DNA of 64,000 nt from DASUSH01 sp963785155 (GTDB lineage Bacteria; Actinomycetota; Thermoleophilia; Solirubrobacterales; 70-9). The position numbers and the translations under genes are program-made. Under the pieces are notes generated by a model, which searched no databases, was not told the origin of the DNA, and saw nothing but the letters and a program-made list of their open reading frames with translations. Shown here piece after piece: positions 1 to 9,453 of this stretch (the first letter of the stretch is position 1; each line of letters starts with the position of its first letter). The DNA lies in NCBI GenBank assembly GCA_963785155.1, contig CAWAUB010000006.1, positions 186,001-250,000 of the forward strand, given 5' to 3'.

Positions 1-708
1 AGCCAACCGCTCCGCCGTCGCCTCGAAGGCGGCGACCACGTCGCCGACGAAGACGAAATCCCGGGTCTGCTCGCCGTCCCCGAACACGGTGGGCCGCCCG
101 CCGTCGGTCATCCGCCCGCAGAAGATCGCCACGACGCCAGCCTCTCCGGCGGGGTCCTGACGCGGGCCATAGACGTTGCCCAGGCGCAGGCTCGCCCCCC
201 TGAGGCCGTGAACCCGCTTGTAGAAGCCGACGTAGCCCTCCCCCGCCAGCTTCGACTGCCCGTACGGCGCCTCGGGAAGGATCGGCGAGTCCTCGGGGAA
301 GGGCAGGTCGCGACCCTCGCCCTCGCCGTAGATCGCCCCGCCGGTGGAGGTGAAGATGACGGGGGCCTCGGGGGCCTCGCTGCGGACGGCCTCGAGCACG
401 TTGACGGTGCCGACGACGTTCACCCGGGCATCGAAACCGGGCTCGAGAACCGAACGGCGCACATCCATCTGCGCGGCGAGGTGGAAGACCGCGCCGGGGC
501 CCGTGCGGGCGACCGTCTCGGCGACCACGGCCGCATCCGCGATGTCGGCCTCCACGAGCTCGGCGCCGCGCTCGAGCGCGCCCGCCAGGTTCTCCCGGCG
601 ACCGGTCGAGAGGTCGTCGATCACCGTCACCTCGTCGCCGCGCTCGAGCAGCGCGTCGACCAGGTTCGAGCCGATGAACCCCGCTCCGCCGGTGACGAGA
701 GCGTGCAG
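1..708 (-). CDS. NAD-dependent epimerase/dehydratase, UDP-glucose 4-epimerase-like (3' part off the left edge)
   Basis: Extended short-chain dehydrogenase that would interconvert nucleotide sugars for envelope or exopolysaccharide synthesis. The N-terminus carries the Rossmann motif TGGAGFIGSNL, then VIDDLSTGR, the HLAAQ segment, a Ser/Thr-rich strand (FTSTGGAIYGEG) and the catalytic YGQSK (YxxxK), and later RLGNVYGPRQ. About 235 residues are visible; the C-terminal substrate domain is beyond the edge. The frame opens just after the upstream stop: TGA, GGG, then CTG at 708-706. CTG is the only possible initiator before HALVTGG, and an AAGGAGGG ribosome-binding site lies close upstream. It forms one operon with the small membrane protein and argG. 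Family is certain; the exact sugar is not. Confidence 0.85.
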   Translation of the reverse strand, partial: MHALVTGGAGFIGSNLVDALLERGDEVTVIDDLSTGRRENLAGALERGAELVEADIADAAVVAETVARTGPGAVFHLAAQMDVRRSVLEPGFDARVNVVGTVNVLEAVRSEAPEAPVIFTSTGGAIYGEGEGRDLPFPEDSPILPEAPYGQSKLAGEGYVGFYKRVHGLRGASLRLGNVYGPRQDPAGEAGVVAIFCGRMTDGGRPTVFGDGEQTRDFVFVGDVVAAFEATAERLA

Positions 709-711
709 CCC

Positions 712-864
712 TCAGCCCTCCTTCACGTCGCGGCTGAGGGCGAGGTACGCCCCGACCGCGAGCGACGCCAGGCCGACACCGGCCACGACCCTCAACTGGG
801 TTTGGAAGCGATGGCGGACGAACCTGACCACGGCCCGGCCGATCGCCTCGTAGATGGCGCTCAA
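712..864 (-). CDS. Small single-pass membrane protein (50 aa) between argG and the epimerase
   Basis: Unrecognised small protein. It starts at a TTG that overlaps the argG stop codon (TTGA, 4 bases) and ends 3 bases before the epimerase start, so it is translationally coupled on both sides. Residues 1-25 are basic and amphipathic (VVRFVRHRFQTQLRVV). They are followed by a hydrophobic stretch of about 17 residues (VAGVGLASLAVGAYLAL) that could span the membrane, and the tail ends SRDVKEG. An AGGAG precedes the start. Codon use matches its neighbours. The tight coupling and clean topology make it likely real, but no function can be assigned. Confidence 0.6.
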   Translation of the reverse strand: MSAIYEAIGRAVVRFVRHRFQTQLRVVAGVGLASLAVGAYLALSRDVKEG

Positions 865-2138
865 CTCTCACTCCTTTCGTCTCGTTGCCGCACCCGGTGG
901 GCGAGGCGGCTCTGCAGCGTGAACAGCTCGATGAAACCCGGGCTCGCGTCCTGGGAGAACTCGCCGCCGGACTCGCCGAAGGAGGCGAGCGAGCGGTCGT
1001 AGAGCGCGTAGGGCGAGGAGCGCGCCACCGGCCGCGCGGAGCCCTTGTAGAGCTTCATCGTCACCTCGCCGGTGACCATCTCATTGGCGGCGTTCATGTA
1101 GGCGTCCAGGTCGGTGCGCAGCGGCTCCAGCCAGAGCCCCGCGTAACAGAGGTATGCCCAGTGGCGGTCGAGGACATGCTTGAACTCGTTCTGGTGGATC
1201 GTCGAAACGAGCTTCTCGAGCTCCTGATGGGCCGGCAGGACGATCGCCGCCGCCGGCACCTCGTAGATATCGCGCACCTTGAGGCCGACGATGCGGTCCT
1301 CGATGTGATCCACGATCCCCACCCCGTGGCGGCGGCCAAGGTCTGAGATCCGCTCGAGCAGTCCCACGGGGTCCGGGCGATCGCCGTCGATCGTCACCGG
1401 GATCCCCCGCTCGAAGCCGATCCGGACCAGCTCCGGCTCGTCGGGGGCCTCCTCGGGCCTCGTGACCAGCTCGAAGACGTCGTCGCGGGGCGGCTCGGAG
1501 AGGTCCTCGATCGGCCCACCCTCCGAGGAGCGGCCCCAGAGGTTGTCGTCGATCGAATAGGGCGGCGACTCGGTGCCGCCCTTGACGGGGATCCCGTGCT
1601 CGCGCGCATATGCGATCTCCTCCTCGCGGCCCATCTTCCACTCGCGCACCGGGGCGATCACCTTGAGCTCCGGCGCCAGGGTCGAGATCGTCGCCTCGAA
1701 GCGGACCTGGTCGTTGCCCTTGCCCGTGCACCCGTGGGCGATCGTGTCGCAACCGGACTCGCGCGCCTGCGCGACCGCGAGCTTCGCGATCAGCGGCCTG
1801 CCGAGCGCCGTGAAGAGCGGGTAGCCGCCGCCGTAGAGCGCGTTCGCCCGGATCGCCGGGAAGACGTAGTCGCTGACGAACTCCTCGCGCGCGTCCGTCA
1901 GGATCGCGTCGCGAGCGCCAAGATCGCGGGCCTTGCCGGCGACGACGTCCCAGTCCTCGTCCGGCTGCCCCAGGTTGACCGTGAGCGCCACCACCTCGGC
2001 GCCGTAGCGGTCCTGGATCCACTTCAGCATCACCGACGTGTCGAGCCCGCCCGAGTAGAGCAACAGGACACGGCCGACCTCGCTGGGCTTGGCGAGGTAG
2101 GACGCGATGGGTTCGGGCTCGGGGCTCTCAGCGGCCAT
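861..2138 (-). CDS. argG: Argininosuccinate synthase
   Basis: Catalyses ATP-dependent condensation of citrulline with aspartate, the penultimate step of arginine synthesis, in the cytoplasm. The 425-residue protein has the N-type PP-loop SGGLDTS at residues 29-35 and the family segments HGCTGKGNDQVRFE and TESPPYSIDDNLWGRS. Length is slightly above the usual ~400 because of about 20 extra N-terminal residues (acidic and Pro-rich). The ATG at 2138 is the first in frame; a later start near the PP-loop cannot be excluded. It is divergent from the sortase, only 31 bases away, and overlaps the downstream small membrane gene by 4 bases. The other arg genes lie 17 kb away at 19.5-23.7 kb, beyond the polysaccharide genes. 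Confidence 0.97.
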   Translation of the reverse strand: MAAESPEPEPIASYLAKPSEVGRVLLLYSGGLDTSVMLKWIQDRYGAEVVALTVNLGQPDEDWDVVAGKARDLGARDAILTDAREEFVSDYVFPAIRANALYGGGYPLFTALGRPLIAKLAVAQARESGCDTIAHGCTGKGNDQVRFEATISTLAPELKVIAPVREWKMGREEEIAYAREHGIPVKGGTESPPYSIDDNLWGRSSEGGPIEDLSEPPRDDVFELVTRPEEAPDEPELVRIGFERGIPVTIDGDRPDPVGLLERISDLGRRHGVGIVDHIEDRIVGLKVRDIYEVPAAAIVLPAHQELEKLVSTIHQNEFKHVLDRHWAYLCYAGLWLEPLRTDLDAYMNAANEMVTGEVTMKLYKGSARPVARSSPYALYDRSLASFGESGGEFSQDASPGFIELFTLQSRLAHRVRQRDERSES

Positions 2139-2169
2139 GCGAGGCCAGGACTCTAGTTACCGTTCTCAC

Positions 2170-2827
2170 ATGTCGCGCGTGCTCGCCATCGCCTCGGTCG
2201 CGCTCGTCACCGCGGGCCTCGTGGTCGTCGCCGACGTGGCGACCACGCTCGCCTGGAAGGAACCGCTGACCTCGATCTACGGCGCGATCAAGCAGGGTGC
2301 CCTCGACGACGACATCGCCGCCCTCGAGCGCGATTTCCCGGAGGCCACTGGGCCGAGCGAAGCGGAGCTGCGCCGTTCCGCCGCCAGGCTCGCCCGCAAG
2401 CTCAAGGCCGAGGCGGGCCAGGGCGAGGGCATCGGGCGGATCCGGATTCCCGCGATCGGCGCCGACTACGCGATGGTCGAGGGGACCTACCCGGACGCCC
2501 TCGAGGAGGGACCGGGGCACTACTCGGCGACCGGCCTGCCCGGCGCAGGGAAGACCGTCGGCATCGCCGGACACCGCACGACCTTCCTCGCGCCCTTCCG
2601 CAAGATCGATCAACTCGAGGGCGGCGACGAGATCGTCCTCGAGATGCCATACGCGACGCTCACCTACTCGGTCGACAACGCCCGCGTCGTCGCGCCGAGC
2701 CAGGTTGGGATCGTGCGGGAAAGAAAGCACGAGCGCCTCGTGCTGACCGCCTGCCACCCCGTCTACTCGGACAGCGAGCGATACGCCGTCTTCGCCGACC
2801 TCGACCGGGTCGAGCCGCCCGCGCTAA
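2170..2827 (+). CDS. Sortase (class D/E-like transpeptidase), membrane anchored
   Basis: Cysteine transpeptidase expected to act outside the membrane, joining surface proteins to the wall or polymerising pilins. The start MSRVLAIASVALVTAGLVVV gives an N-terminal membrane anchor. The sortase barrel then carries the catalytic His in AGHRTTF (H135), Cys in LTACHP (C195) and Arg in ERYAVFADL (R204). The domain ends near 2815. The frame stays open for another 550 bases, antisense to the next gene, which is not plausible coding sequence. A TAA at 2825-2827, one frame over, forms a CTAA overlap with the facing gene's stop, so I infer a one-base error just upstream and a ~218-residue protein. No LPXTG-type substrate was seen in the window. 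Confidence 0.82.
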
Positions 2828-3681
2828 CTCTCGTCCGACCCGCCGACGGCAGCGTCGACGATCGGCTCGGGGTCCTCGATCCCGAACTCCTTGCGAAGCC
2901 GCACGAGGATCTCGGCCCTGGTCGAGCCCGCAACGGCCATCTGGGTCGCGAGGAGCCGCGCGCCCTCGGCCGCCTGCTCGGAGACCCTGCGGCGCGGGGT
3001 GCGCGCCGGCTGCGACTGCACCGGCCTGTTCGCCGGAGGGCTCGTCGCCGGCCTCGCGGTAGGGGCGGGCTGAGCGGGTGCCCTGGGCACCGGCGCCGGC
3101 TGCGGGACCCGAGGGGCCGGCTGCTGCTGGCGGGGCGCGACCGGCGGGGGCGCCGGAATCGACGCCCTGCCCTGCGGCGGGCGCTGCTCCTGATCGACGC
3201 CGCGGGCGATCCGCTCACGGATCGCCTGGAGTGCCCGTCGGCGCGCCTCGGACATCTGGGGCGGCGCGGCAGCGGGCTGGACAGGTTGCTTGGGCGGGGG
3301 TGCAGGGACTGGAGGCGCCGGGGCCGGAGACGCCGGGGTCGCGGGCGCCTTCGCGACCGGCGCCGGCACCTTGGGTGAAGGATTCCGCAGCGGTCGCTCC
3401 AGCTCGAGCTCCAGTTCCACGACCACACGGTCGATCGCATCGATCAGAAGGTCGCACTGCCGCTTGACGGTGGTCGCCTGCTCGAGCATCGCGTCGCTCA
3501 GGGCCGACATCATCTCCACGCGGTCGCGGCCGACCTGCTCGGCGCGTTCGCGCGCCTCGGCGACCCGTTTCTGAGCCTCATCCGTGGCGTCGCTGAGGAT
3601 CTCCGAGGCGGCGCGCTCCGCCGCCTCGAGCACGGATTTCACCCGCTCGTCGCCATCGGGCTTTTCGCCTGGATCGGTCAC
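2824..3681 (-). CDS. Coiled-coil / Pro-Ala-rich protein, third gene of coiled-coil operon
   Basis: Unrecognised 285-residue protein with three parts. Residues 1-90 are a charged helical coiled coil (VLEAAERAASEILSDATDEA onward) resembling DivIVA-type or Wag31-type C-terminal helices. Residues ~95-230 are Pro/Ala/Gln-rich and low in complexity, probably a disordered linker. The last ~50 residues are a compact region (EGARLLATQMAVAGSTRAEI, then RLRKEFGIEDPEPIVDAAV) that looks like a small helical domain, so the C-terminus may be a docking module. It overlaps the preceding gene by 4 bases. A role in cell-shape or envelope organisation is only an inference from architecture and operon partners. 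Confidence 0.75.
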   Translation of the reverse strand: MTDPGEKPDGDERVKSVLEAAERAASEILSDATDEAQKRVAEARERAEQVGRDRVEMMSALSDAMLEQATTVKRQCDLLIDAIDRVVVELELELERPLRNPSPKVPAPVAKAPATPASPAPAPPVPAPPPKQPVQPAAAPPQMSEARRRALQAIRERIARGVDQEQRPPQGRASIPAPPPVAPRQQQPAPRVPQPAPVPRAPAQPAPTARPATSPPANRPVQSQPARTPRRRVSEQAAEGARLLATQMAVAGSTRAEILVRLRKEFGIEDPEPIVDAAVGGSDES

Positions 3682-3959
3682 GTTTGTTGAGAGTACGTCG
3701 CGGCGCGGCGCTTCAGCTCCTCCGCCGCACGGGTCAGGTCTCGATCCACCCGGGCACCCCGCTCGGCGAGGTCGTCGCGCAGCTCACGGAGCTTCGCGAT
3801 GCGCTCCTTGATCTTCCCGTTCGCCTCGGCGAGGGCCTTCGCGGAGGCCTCCTCGGCTTCGGTCTCGGCGTTCATGCGGATCTCCATCGCCTCGCGCTTG
3901 CACTGATCCTGGAGGCGTTCCACCCAGATCCCGGGATCGATCGGCTCGCTCGCCTCCAT
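3678..3959 (-). CDS. Small coiled-coil protein (93 aa)
   Basis: Unrecognised. Begins MEASEPIDPGIWVERLQDQC and then becomes one continuous charged helix rich in Glu, Ala, Lys and Arg (KIKERIAKLRELRDDLAERG), with no proline beyond residue ~10. There is no signal peptide or membrane segment, so it is probably cytoplasmic. It starts one base after the stop of the 781-residue coiled-coil gene and overlaps the next gene by 4 bases, so the three are almost certainly co-translated. It could pair with the long coiled coil as a capping or adaptor subunit; that is inference. Confidence 0.75.
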   Translation of the reverse strand: MEASEPIDPGIWVERLQDQCKREAMEIRMNAETEAEEASAKALAEANGKIKERIAKLRELRDDLAERGARVDRDLTRAAEELKRRAATYSQQT

Positions 3960-3960
3960 G

Positions 3961-6306
3961 TCAGTTCTCCGAGCCTTCGGATCCGCCGTTGCCCTGACCC
4001 CGGCCGGGAGCCGCCTCCATCAGCGGCATCGCGGCGGCCCGCAGGCGGGCCTCCTTCTGCCGGAGGCGCCGGTCGGCCTCGCGGAATCGCTCGAGCACCG
4101 ACTCGAGCTGCCGGCGGGTCGCCTGCACCTTCGACTCGTGCTCGATCCGCTTCCAGACCGCGTCGGCCGTGGCCCAGACGCTGCGTGCCGCCTCGGCGCC
4201 GGCTGCGTCTGCGGCCGCGCGAACTCGAGCCTCGGCGGCCTCCGCCTGGGCGGCGTTTCGCTGAGCGTTGGCCCCGGCCTCCGCGCGAGTCCGCTGCTCC
4301 GCTTCGGCCAGGCGCAGGCGCTCCTCCTCGAGCTCCCGGCGGGCCTCGCCGACGAGGGCCTCGACCTCCGCCCGCAGCCGCGTCCCGGCCTCGGTCGCCG
4401 CGTTCTGGGTGACGCTCGCGGCGCTCGCGGCAGCGGCCTCGCGGGCGATCTCCTCGGCGCGCCGGCGCATGTCCGCGTCGGCCTGCTCGCGCGCACGCTT
4501 GACGATCTTCTCCCCCTCGCTCTGCACGCGCTTCTCGGCAGCGCGGATGCGGCTCTCGCGCTCCTGGCGGGCGAGCTTCAGCTCCTGCTTGCGGGCGGCC
4601 TTCGAGAGGCTCTGATCGACGTAGGCGACGAGCTTCTGCTCCCCTGCCGCCGCCGCCTCGCCGAGCCGCGCGGCATGCGCCTCGCTCGCCTGCGCGAGCC
4701 AGGCGAGGGTGCGCTCGCGCTCCGATTCGAAGCGGCGTGCGATCCGGTCGGCCATCTCCTTGTCCCCGGCCTCCACGAGATCCGTGCGGATCCGCTCGCC
4801 GGCCCGCGCCAGGTCGGCCTCGGCCGCGGTGGCGGCTCCGCCGATCCCGCCCTCCGCTTCGGCGCGGGAGGAGGTCAGCGCCGACTCCGCGGCCGCCCTC
4901 GCCTCGGCGAGGGACTCCTGGGCCCGGTCGCGGGCGGCATCGGCCTCGCTCTTCACACGTTCGGTCAGCTCGGCGGTGAGCTCGACCCGCGAGCGCTCCA
5001 GGTCGGCGAGCACCTCCTCGCGCGAGCGCTTCGCCTCCGCCGCGATCTCCTCGCGCAGGGCGTCGCGAGCCTCGGCAACCGTCGCCTCGGCCTTCGCCTC
5101 AGCGGCAGTTTGGGCGGATTCCGCATCGGCCTGAGCTCGCTCGCGAAGCTCGGTCCAGGCCGATTCGGAGCGGTCGGCAAGCTGGGTCTCGAGCGCATCG
5201 GTGCGCTCCGCGAGCTGGCCCTGAAGCGAATGCGCGCGCTCGTCGAGCTGCGTCTCGAGCGCCTCGGCGCGTTCCAGGAAGCTGCGCTCGGCGAGGGCGG
5301 CGACGCGCTCCTCCGCCTCAGCCCGTGTCCGTTCGGCGTCCGCCCGCGCCTCCGCCGCGGACCGGGCGAGCCTCGATTCCGCCGAGGTGAGCCGTTCGGC
5401 GACCTGCGCGGAGAGCGAGCTGGACAGCTCCTCGATCCGCTCGTCGAGCCGCTGATCGAGCGAACGCGATGTCGACTCGAAACGTTCGCGAGCGATCCGC
5501 CGCATTTCCTCCTCGGCGCCGGAGATCCGCTCGCCGACCTCCACGCGATTGCGCTCGCCGACCTGCTCCGCAACCGTCTCCGAAGCGGCGGTCAGCTCGC
5601 GGTCGACCCGGTCGGCGAGTGCGTCCTCCGCCTCCTTGCGCCCCCGGGCCGCCTGCGAGCGAAGCCTCTCCTCGCGCTCGCCGACGTCGCCCTCAATCCG
5701 GGCCACGAGCAGCCGCTCGCGCTCGTCGGCTTGCTTCGCCACCTCGTCCGCGCGACGAGTTGCCTGGCGCTCCGCCTCGACCTCGCGGGCGCGGCTCTCC
5801 TCCGCGAGCGCGTGGCGGTGCCGGCGCAGCTCGGTCTCGAGCGAAGATTCCAAACGCTTCTCGAGCTCACGGCCCGCGTGCTCGTACTCGGCGCGGATTT
5901 CGCGAGCGACCTCGCGCTGCATGCGGTCGACGTTCTCGGCCAACTCGCGCTCCGCCGAGTGGCCGCGATCGGAGACCTCACGCTCCACTCCTTCGGCCAG
6001 CTGGGCCAGCCCGCCGGCGATGCGCGCCTCGATCGTGTCGCCGAGGCGCTTCTCCAAATCGGTCACGCGGTCGCGTATCTCCGCGACCGCCTCGTCGACG
6101 CGGGCGGCGATGTGTTCGACCTGGCTGGCCGCGGCCTGTGCCGCGCCCCGCTCGGCGGCCTCCTGGAGCGCCGCGATCTCGCGATCGAGGCGCGCGGCCT
6201 CCTCCCGCATCCGGCGGTTCAGGTCCTCGCGGGCACGCTCCGCAGCCTCACGGAGGCGGTCGGCCGAATGCCGCCTCTCCCCGCCTTCGCCCTCGCTCGC
6301 TGACAT
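3961..6306 (-). CDS. Very long cytoplasmic coiled-coil protein (781 aa)
   Basis: First gene of the coiled-coil operon. Essentially the whole chain is Glu/Ala/Arg-rich helix, with no proline until about residue 760 (AMPLMEAAPG) and no signal peptide or membrane segment. There is no Walker motif, so it is not an SMC-type ATPase. Periodic Leu/Ala heptad positions and repeated AEAE/RAEA stretches suggest a rod or filament. Functional analogues could be Streptomyces Scy or FilP, or other DivIVA-linked scaffolds, but I see no direct sequence signature of those. The opposite strand is also fully open here, an artefact of the GC-rich codon pattern. Upstream (6307-6590) I see no further gene. Confidence 0.8.
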   Translation of the reverse strand: MSASEGEGGERRHSADRLREAAERAREDLNRRMREEAARLDREIAALQEAAERGAAQAAASQVEHIAARVDEAVAEIRDRVTDLEKRLGDTIEARIAGGLAQLAEGVEREVSDRGHSAERELAENVDRMQREVAREIRAEYEHAGRELEKRLESSLETELRRHRHALAEESRAREVEAERQATRRADEVAKQADERERLLVARIEGDVGEREERLRSQAARGRKEAEDALADRVDRELTAASETVAEQVGERNRVEVGERISGAEEEMRRIARERFESTSRSLDQRLDERIEELSSSLSAQVAERLTSAESRLARSAAEARADAERTRAEAEERVAALAERSFLERAEALETQLDERAHSLQGQLAERTDALETQLADRSESAWTELRERAQADAESAQTAAEAKAEATVAEARDALREEIAAEAKRSREEVLADLERSRVELTAELTERVKSEADAARDRAQESLAEARAAAESALTSSRAEAEGGIGGAATAAEADLARAGERIRTDLVEAGDKEMADRIARRFESERERTLAWLAQASEAHAARLGEAAAAGEQKLVAYVDQSLSKAARKQELKLARQERESRIRAAEKRVQSEGEKIVKRAREQADADMRRRAEEIAREAAAASAASVTQNAATEAGTRLRAEVEALVGEARRELEEERLRLAEAEQRTRAEAGANAQRNAAQAEAAEARVRAAADAAGAEAARSVWATADAVWKRIEHESKVQATRRQLESVLERFREADRRLRQKEARLRAAAMPLMEAAPGRGQGNGGSEGSEN

Positions 6307-6597
6307 CGCTCTTCTCTCGTTCTCCGCGTCTCACGCACCGGTGGTTGACGCCCGCGTGCGCGGGCGGTCGATTCTCCCTTAACCATGCGCTCGCGGCCAC
6401 CGTTTTCCTGCCTGCGCAAGGGAATCTGCCGTGGCTAGAGGGTTGATGTGGGTTAGACGCGTGCGCGGGGACGCCGCAAGCCGAGCTGGGCGGCGCGCGC
6501 GGCCGAAGCGGGTAGCGGCGCTACCCGCGAGGGCGTGGGTGGCGATCCAGCGACGGCATGCGGCGTCATCCGCGTGCGTGGATAACCCGCATCAGCC

Positions 6598-7733
6598 CTT
6601 AGCTCGCGGAGGAACGCGGCGAGCGGTCGAGCTCGGCCTCCTCGCTGTGCAGGCGCGCGTAGGCGATCCCGCGCTCCACGAGGCCGGCGCGTTCGCGGTC
6701 GTCGTCCGCGAGACGCTCGAGCGCGGCTGCCGCGGCACGGCGTCGCCTGCCGGACGAGCACGACCGCCTCCCCGACCGCGTCGCGGATGCCGCCGACGTC
6801 GCTGGCGACCACGGGCAGCCCCGCGGCAAGCGCCTCGACGATCACCTGCGGGAAGCCCTCCGTCCAGGAGGAGTGCAGGAGCAGGTCCGCGCCGCGGTAG
6901 GCCGAGGCGAGCTCGTCGTGGCTCACGTAGCCGTGCAGCTCGGCACGCCCGGCGACGCCGAGCTCCGCCAGCCGCTCGCCGAGCGCCTTCGCAAGCGGAC
7001 CCTCCCCGTAGACGTCCAAGTGCCATTCGCGCTCGCCGTCGAGCAGCGCGAGCGCCTCGGCCAGCAGGAGCGGGTTCTTCTCCTCCTCGAGCCGGCCGAC
7101 GCTGAGCACGCTCACCCTGTCCGGGAAGGGGCGCGCGGCCGCCTCGGCGGGGTCGGCGATCGCTGCGGCCGGGACGAGCGAGACGGCGATCTCGAGCAGC
7201 CGGCCGGCGCCTCCGTAGCGCCTCGCCAGCGCGGGGCCGACGACGACCGCCGGGAAGACCCTGGCGAGCCACCGGTAGGCACCGTCGAGGACCGCCGCCG
7301 CGATGCGCAGCATCCGGTTGCCGGGATGGCGCGCGCGTACGTATTCGGGGAGGTCCTGGCGAACGCCGAGGATCACCCGCTTGCGGCGCAGGACCGCCAG
7401 CAGCGCCGCGGCGATCGCGAGCGGGTGCGGCCCGAGCAGCCAGATCGCGTCGACCTCGCCGAGGGCTCGCCAGACCGCCGCCTGGGAGCGCGCGATCGCC
7501 GCCAGGGCGCTCGCCGGCCGCGCGAGCGACTCATAGAAGGGCAGCGGGACGAACCCGACCTCGTCGGGCAGCCGGTAGCGGGCCTCCCCAGGCCTCGGGT
7601 CGAGGCGACCGATCACCGTGAGCGAGCCGAGGCGCCCGGCGAGCCCGCCGAGGAACAGGGCGAAGGCGCGCTCGGCCCAGACCCCGGACGAATCGCGACG
7701 GTACGCGTAGTCCGTGTAGACCGCGAGCCGCAT
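6598..7733 (-). CDS. GT4-family glycosyltransferase (frameshifted near the 3' end)
   Basis: Predicted cytoplasmic retaining glycosyltransferase for exopolysaccharide assembly. The start MRLAVYTDYAYRRDSSGVWA at 7733 is a typical GT-B N-terminus; upstream in-frame codons are low-complexity and rejected. The C-terminal nucleotide-sugar domain shows VSVLSVGRLEEEKNP, then HGYVSHDELASAYRGADLLL and the EGFPQVIVEALAAGLPVVAS signature (E-x7-E). Near 6745 the frame changes: VVLV should continue as ALERLADDDRERAGLVERG in another frame. A second change near 6620 would give the more natural LAAFLREL ending and push the stop to 6453. Both are read as sequence errors, so the exact 3' end is uncertain. Confidence 0.78.
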
Positions 7734-7839
7734 CGGCCCGAGCCTATGGCCCATGCGGGCACGGGCGCGCCTGGGACGCCACGGGAGTGAACGCCCCAGG
7801 GGCCCGCCCGACCGGACGGTTCGACCGCGCGCCGCCCGT

Positions 7840-9328
7840 CTAGGAGACGGACGGTTCGCCGAGGACGAAACGCCTGTCGGGTGCTTCCGCGCCGTCAGGT
7901 GCTCCATCACCGACGGTGCGAAGGGTCTCGAGGATCAGCAGCGCGTCGCCGAGCAGCGAGCGGTGCTTCAAGTAGTAGAGGTCGTGGCAGAGCTTCCAGG
8001 CGGTGCCGAGGTCCGTGCCCGCGTAGCCGCAGCGAACCTGCGCCCAGCCGGTGATCCCGGGCTTCGCGAGGTGGCGGCGCTCGTAGTACCGGAAGCGGCC
8101 CTCCAGCTCGGCGACCTTGCCCGGGCGCTCCGGGCGCGGCCCGACGAGGGTCATCTCGCCGCGCAGGACGTTCCACAGCTGCGGCAGCTCGTCGACATGC
8201 GTCGCGCGCAGCAGGCGCCCGATCCGGGTCACGCGCGCGTCGCCGGCGCTCGACCACTCCTCGATCCCGTTGCGCTCGGCGTCGACGCTCATCGTGCGGA
8301 GCTTGACGATGGTGAACAGGCGCCCGTTCTCGCCGACGCGGGGCTGGCGGTAGAAGGCCGGGCCGCCGTCCGAGAGCTTCACCGCGAGCGCGGCGAGCGC
8401 GACGAGCGGGGCCACGACGATCGTGGCGAGGCCGGTGACGACGATGTCGAAGACCCGCTTGCCCGGAGCGCTGTCCGCGCGGAAGCGTGGATGCATCATG
8501 TACTGGAACCAACCGGAGTCGATGCTGCCGACCGGGACGTGGCCGAGGACGTCCTCGCAGAACTGGCTCAGCTGGAGCATGCGCACCGGCAGGCCCAGGC
8601 AGGCGCCCGAGGCGTGCTCGAAAACCTCTTCCCGGCCGATCGCGCCCGGTGCCTGCGAGTCGCGATCGGACACGGGGACGTTGACGAGCAGGTCGATCGA
8701 GTGCCGGCCGACAGCCGTCGCGAAGAGAGGAGAGGCGGCCGATCGCGGCGGGGCTGCGAGCCGACTTGAGGCAACCGTCGTGGGGCACGATCGCGCCGAC
8801 CACGCGATACCCGGCGACGCCGGCATTGGCGATCTCGACGGCGACCGCGTCGGCGTCGGCGGGACAGCCGATGACGCCGATCCGCACCTCCACCGAGTTG
8901 TCGAAGATCGCCTTGAGCCAGGCGCCGAGGCTGGTGGTCAGCGTTGCCGCGACGATCGAGGGAATCAACGCGGCCAGGGCGACCGGATGGCCACCGTAGG
9001 CGGCGATCGGGACGACGATGGCGGCCGCGATGACCGGCGCCGCAACCCGTGCGGCGAAGCGGGCGACCGGCATCAGGTGGAACGGGAGCCTGACCCTGGC
9101 GAGCAGAAGGTTGACGCCGAGGGCGGCGACGCCGAGGGCGATCGCGACGGCGGCGTCCGGAAGGTTGAAGAGCCCGACGAGCGTGGCCGCGAGCGCCGGC
9201 GCGATCTGCATCGCGTACAGATCGAAGAGGTGGTGGGCGCGAAGCCGGCCGAACACGCGGGACCCGCCGCGTGCCTCTCCCGTGATGATCTTTGCGTCGG
9301 TTTTCTTGGGGGCCATTTTGAATGCCAT
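7840..9328 (-). CDS. Undecaprenyl-phosphate sugar-1-phosphate transferase (initiating exopolysaccharide glycosyltransferase), one frameshift
   Basis: Begins repeat-unit synthesis by transferring a sugar phosphate to the lipid carrier at the inner membrane face. The N-terminal half has several hydrophobic helices, then a Rossmann-like segment (VRIGVIGCPADADAVAVEIA). The C-terminal half is the bacterial sugar-transferase domain: membrane-entering helix after KRVFDIVVTG, KLRTMSVDAERNG, HVDELPQLWNVLRGEMTLVG and PRPERPGKV. The halves lie in different frames that meet near 8720 (AIGRLSSL to VGRHSIDLLVNVPV), giving about 495 residues after correction. ATG at 9328 or 9316 are both possible starts. 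It lies downstream of the ECF sigma gene on the same strand, 125 bases away, and is the likely priming enzyme for the whole locus. Confidence 0.85.
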
Positions 9329-9453
9329 CCCGGGCGTAATTCCACGCCCCAGGCGTCTTCTCCTGCCGTTATGACAACCGCGGGCTCATGTCCACGGGGA
9401 TCCAGACCGGATCCACGTGTAGAACGCGGCCCCACTCGGAGTCGGTTCGTCAG

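Noticed and set aside
2828..3378. C-terminal extension of the sortase
   Set aside because: Low-complexity Arg/Leu/Gly sequence antisense to a conserved gene; a stop in the neighbouring frame overlaps the facing stop.
3958..6303. Fully open 781-codon frame on the plus strand
   Set aside because: It mirrors the coiled-coil gene exactly; GC-rich Glu/Ala/Arg codons leave the antisense frame open. Its product is Leu/Arg/Gly-rich without any domain.
6598..7733. Glycosyltransferase as a pseudogene
   Set aside because: Frame changes are compensating and conserved residues continue beyond them; similar shifts occur in essential genes.
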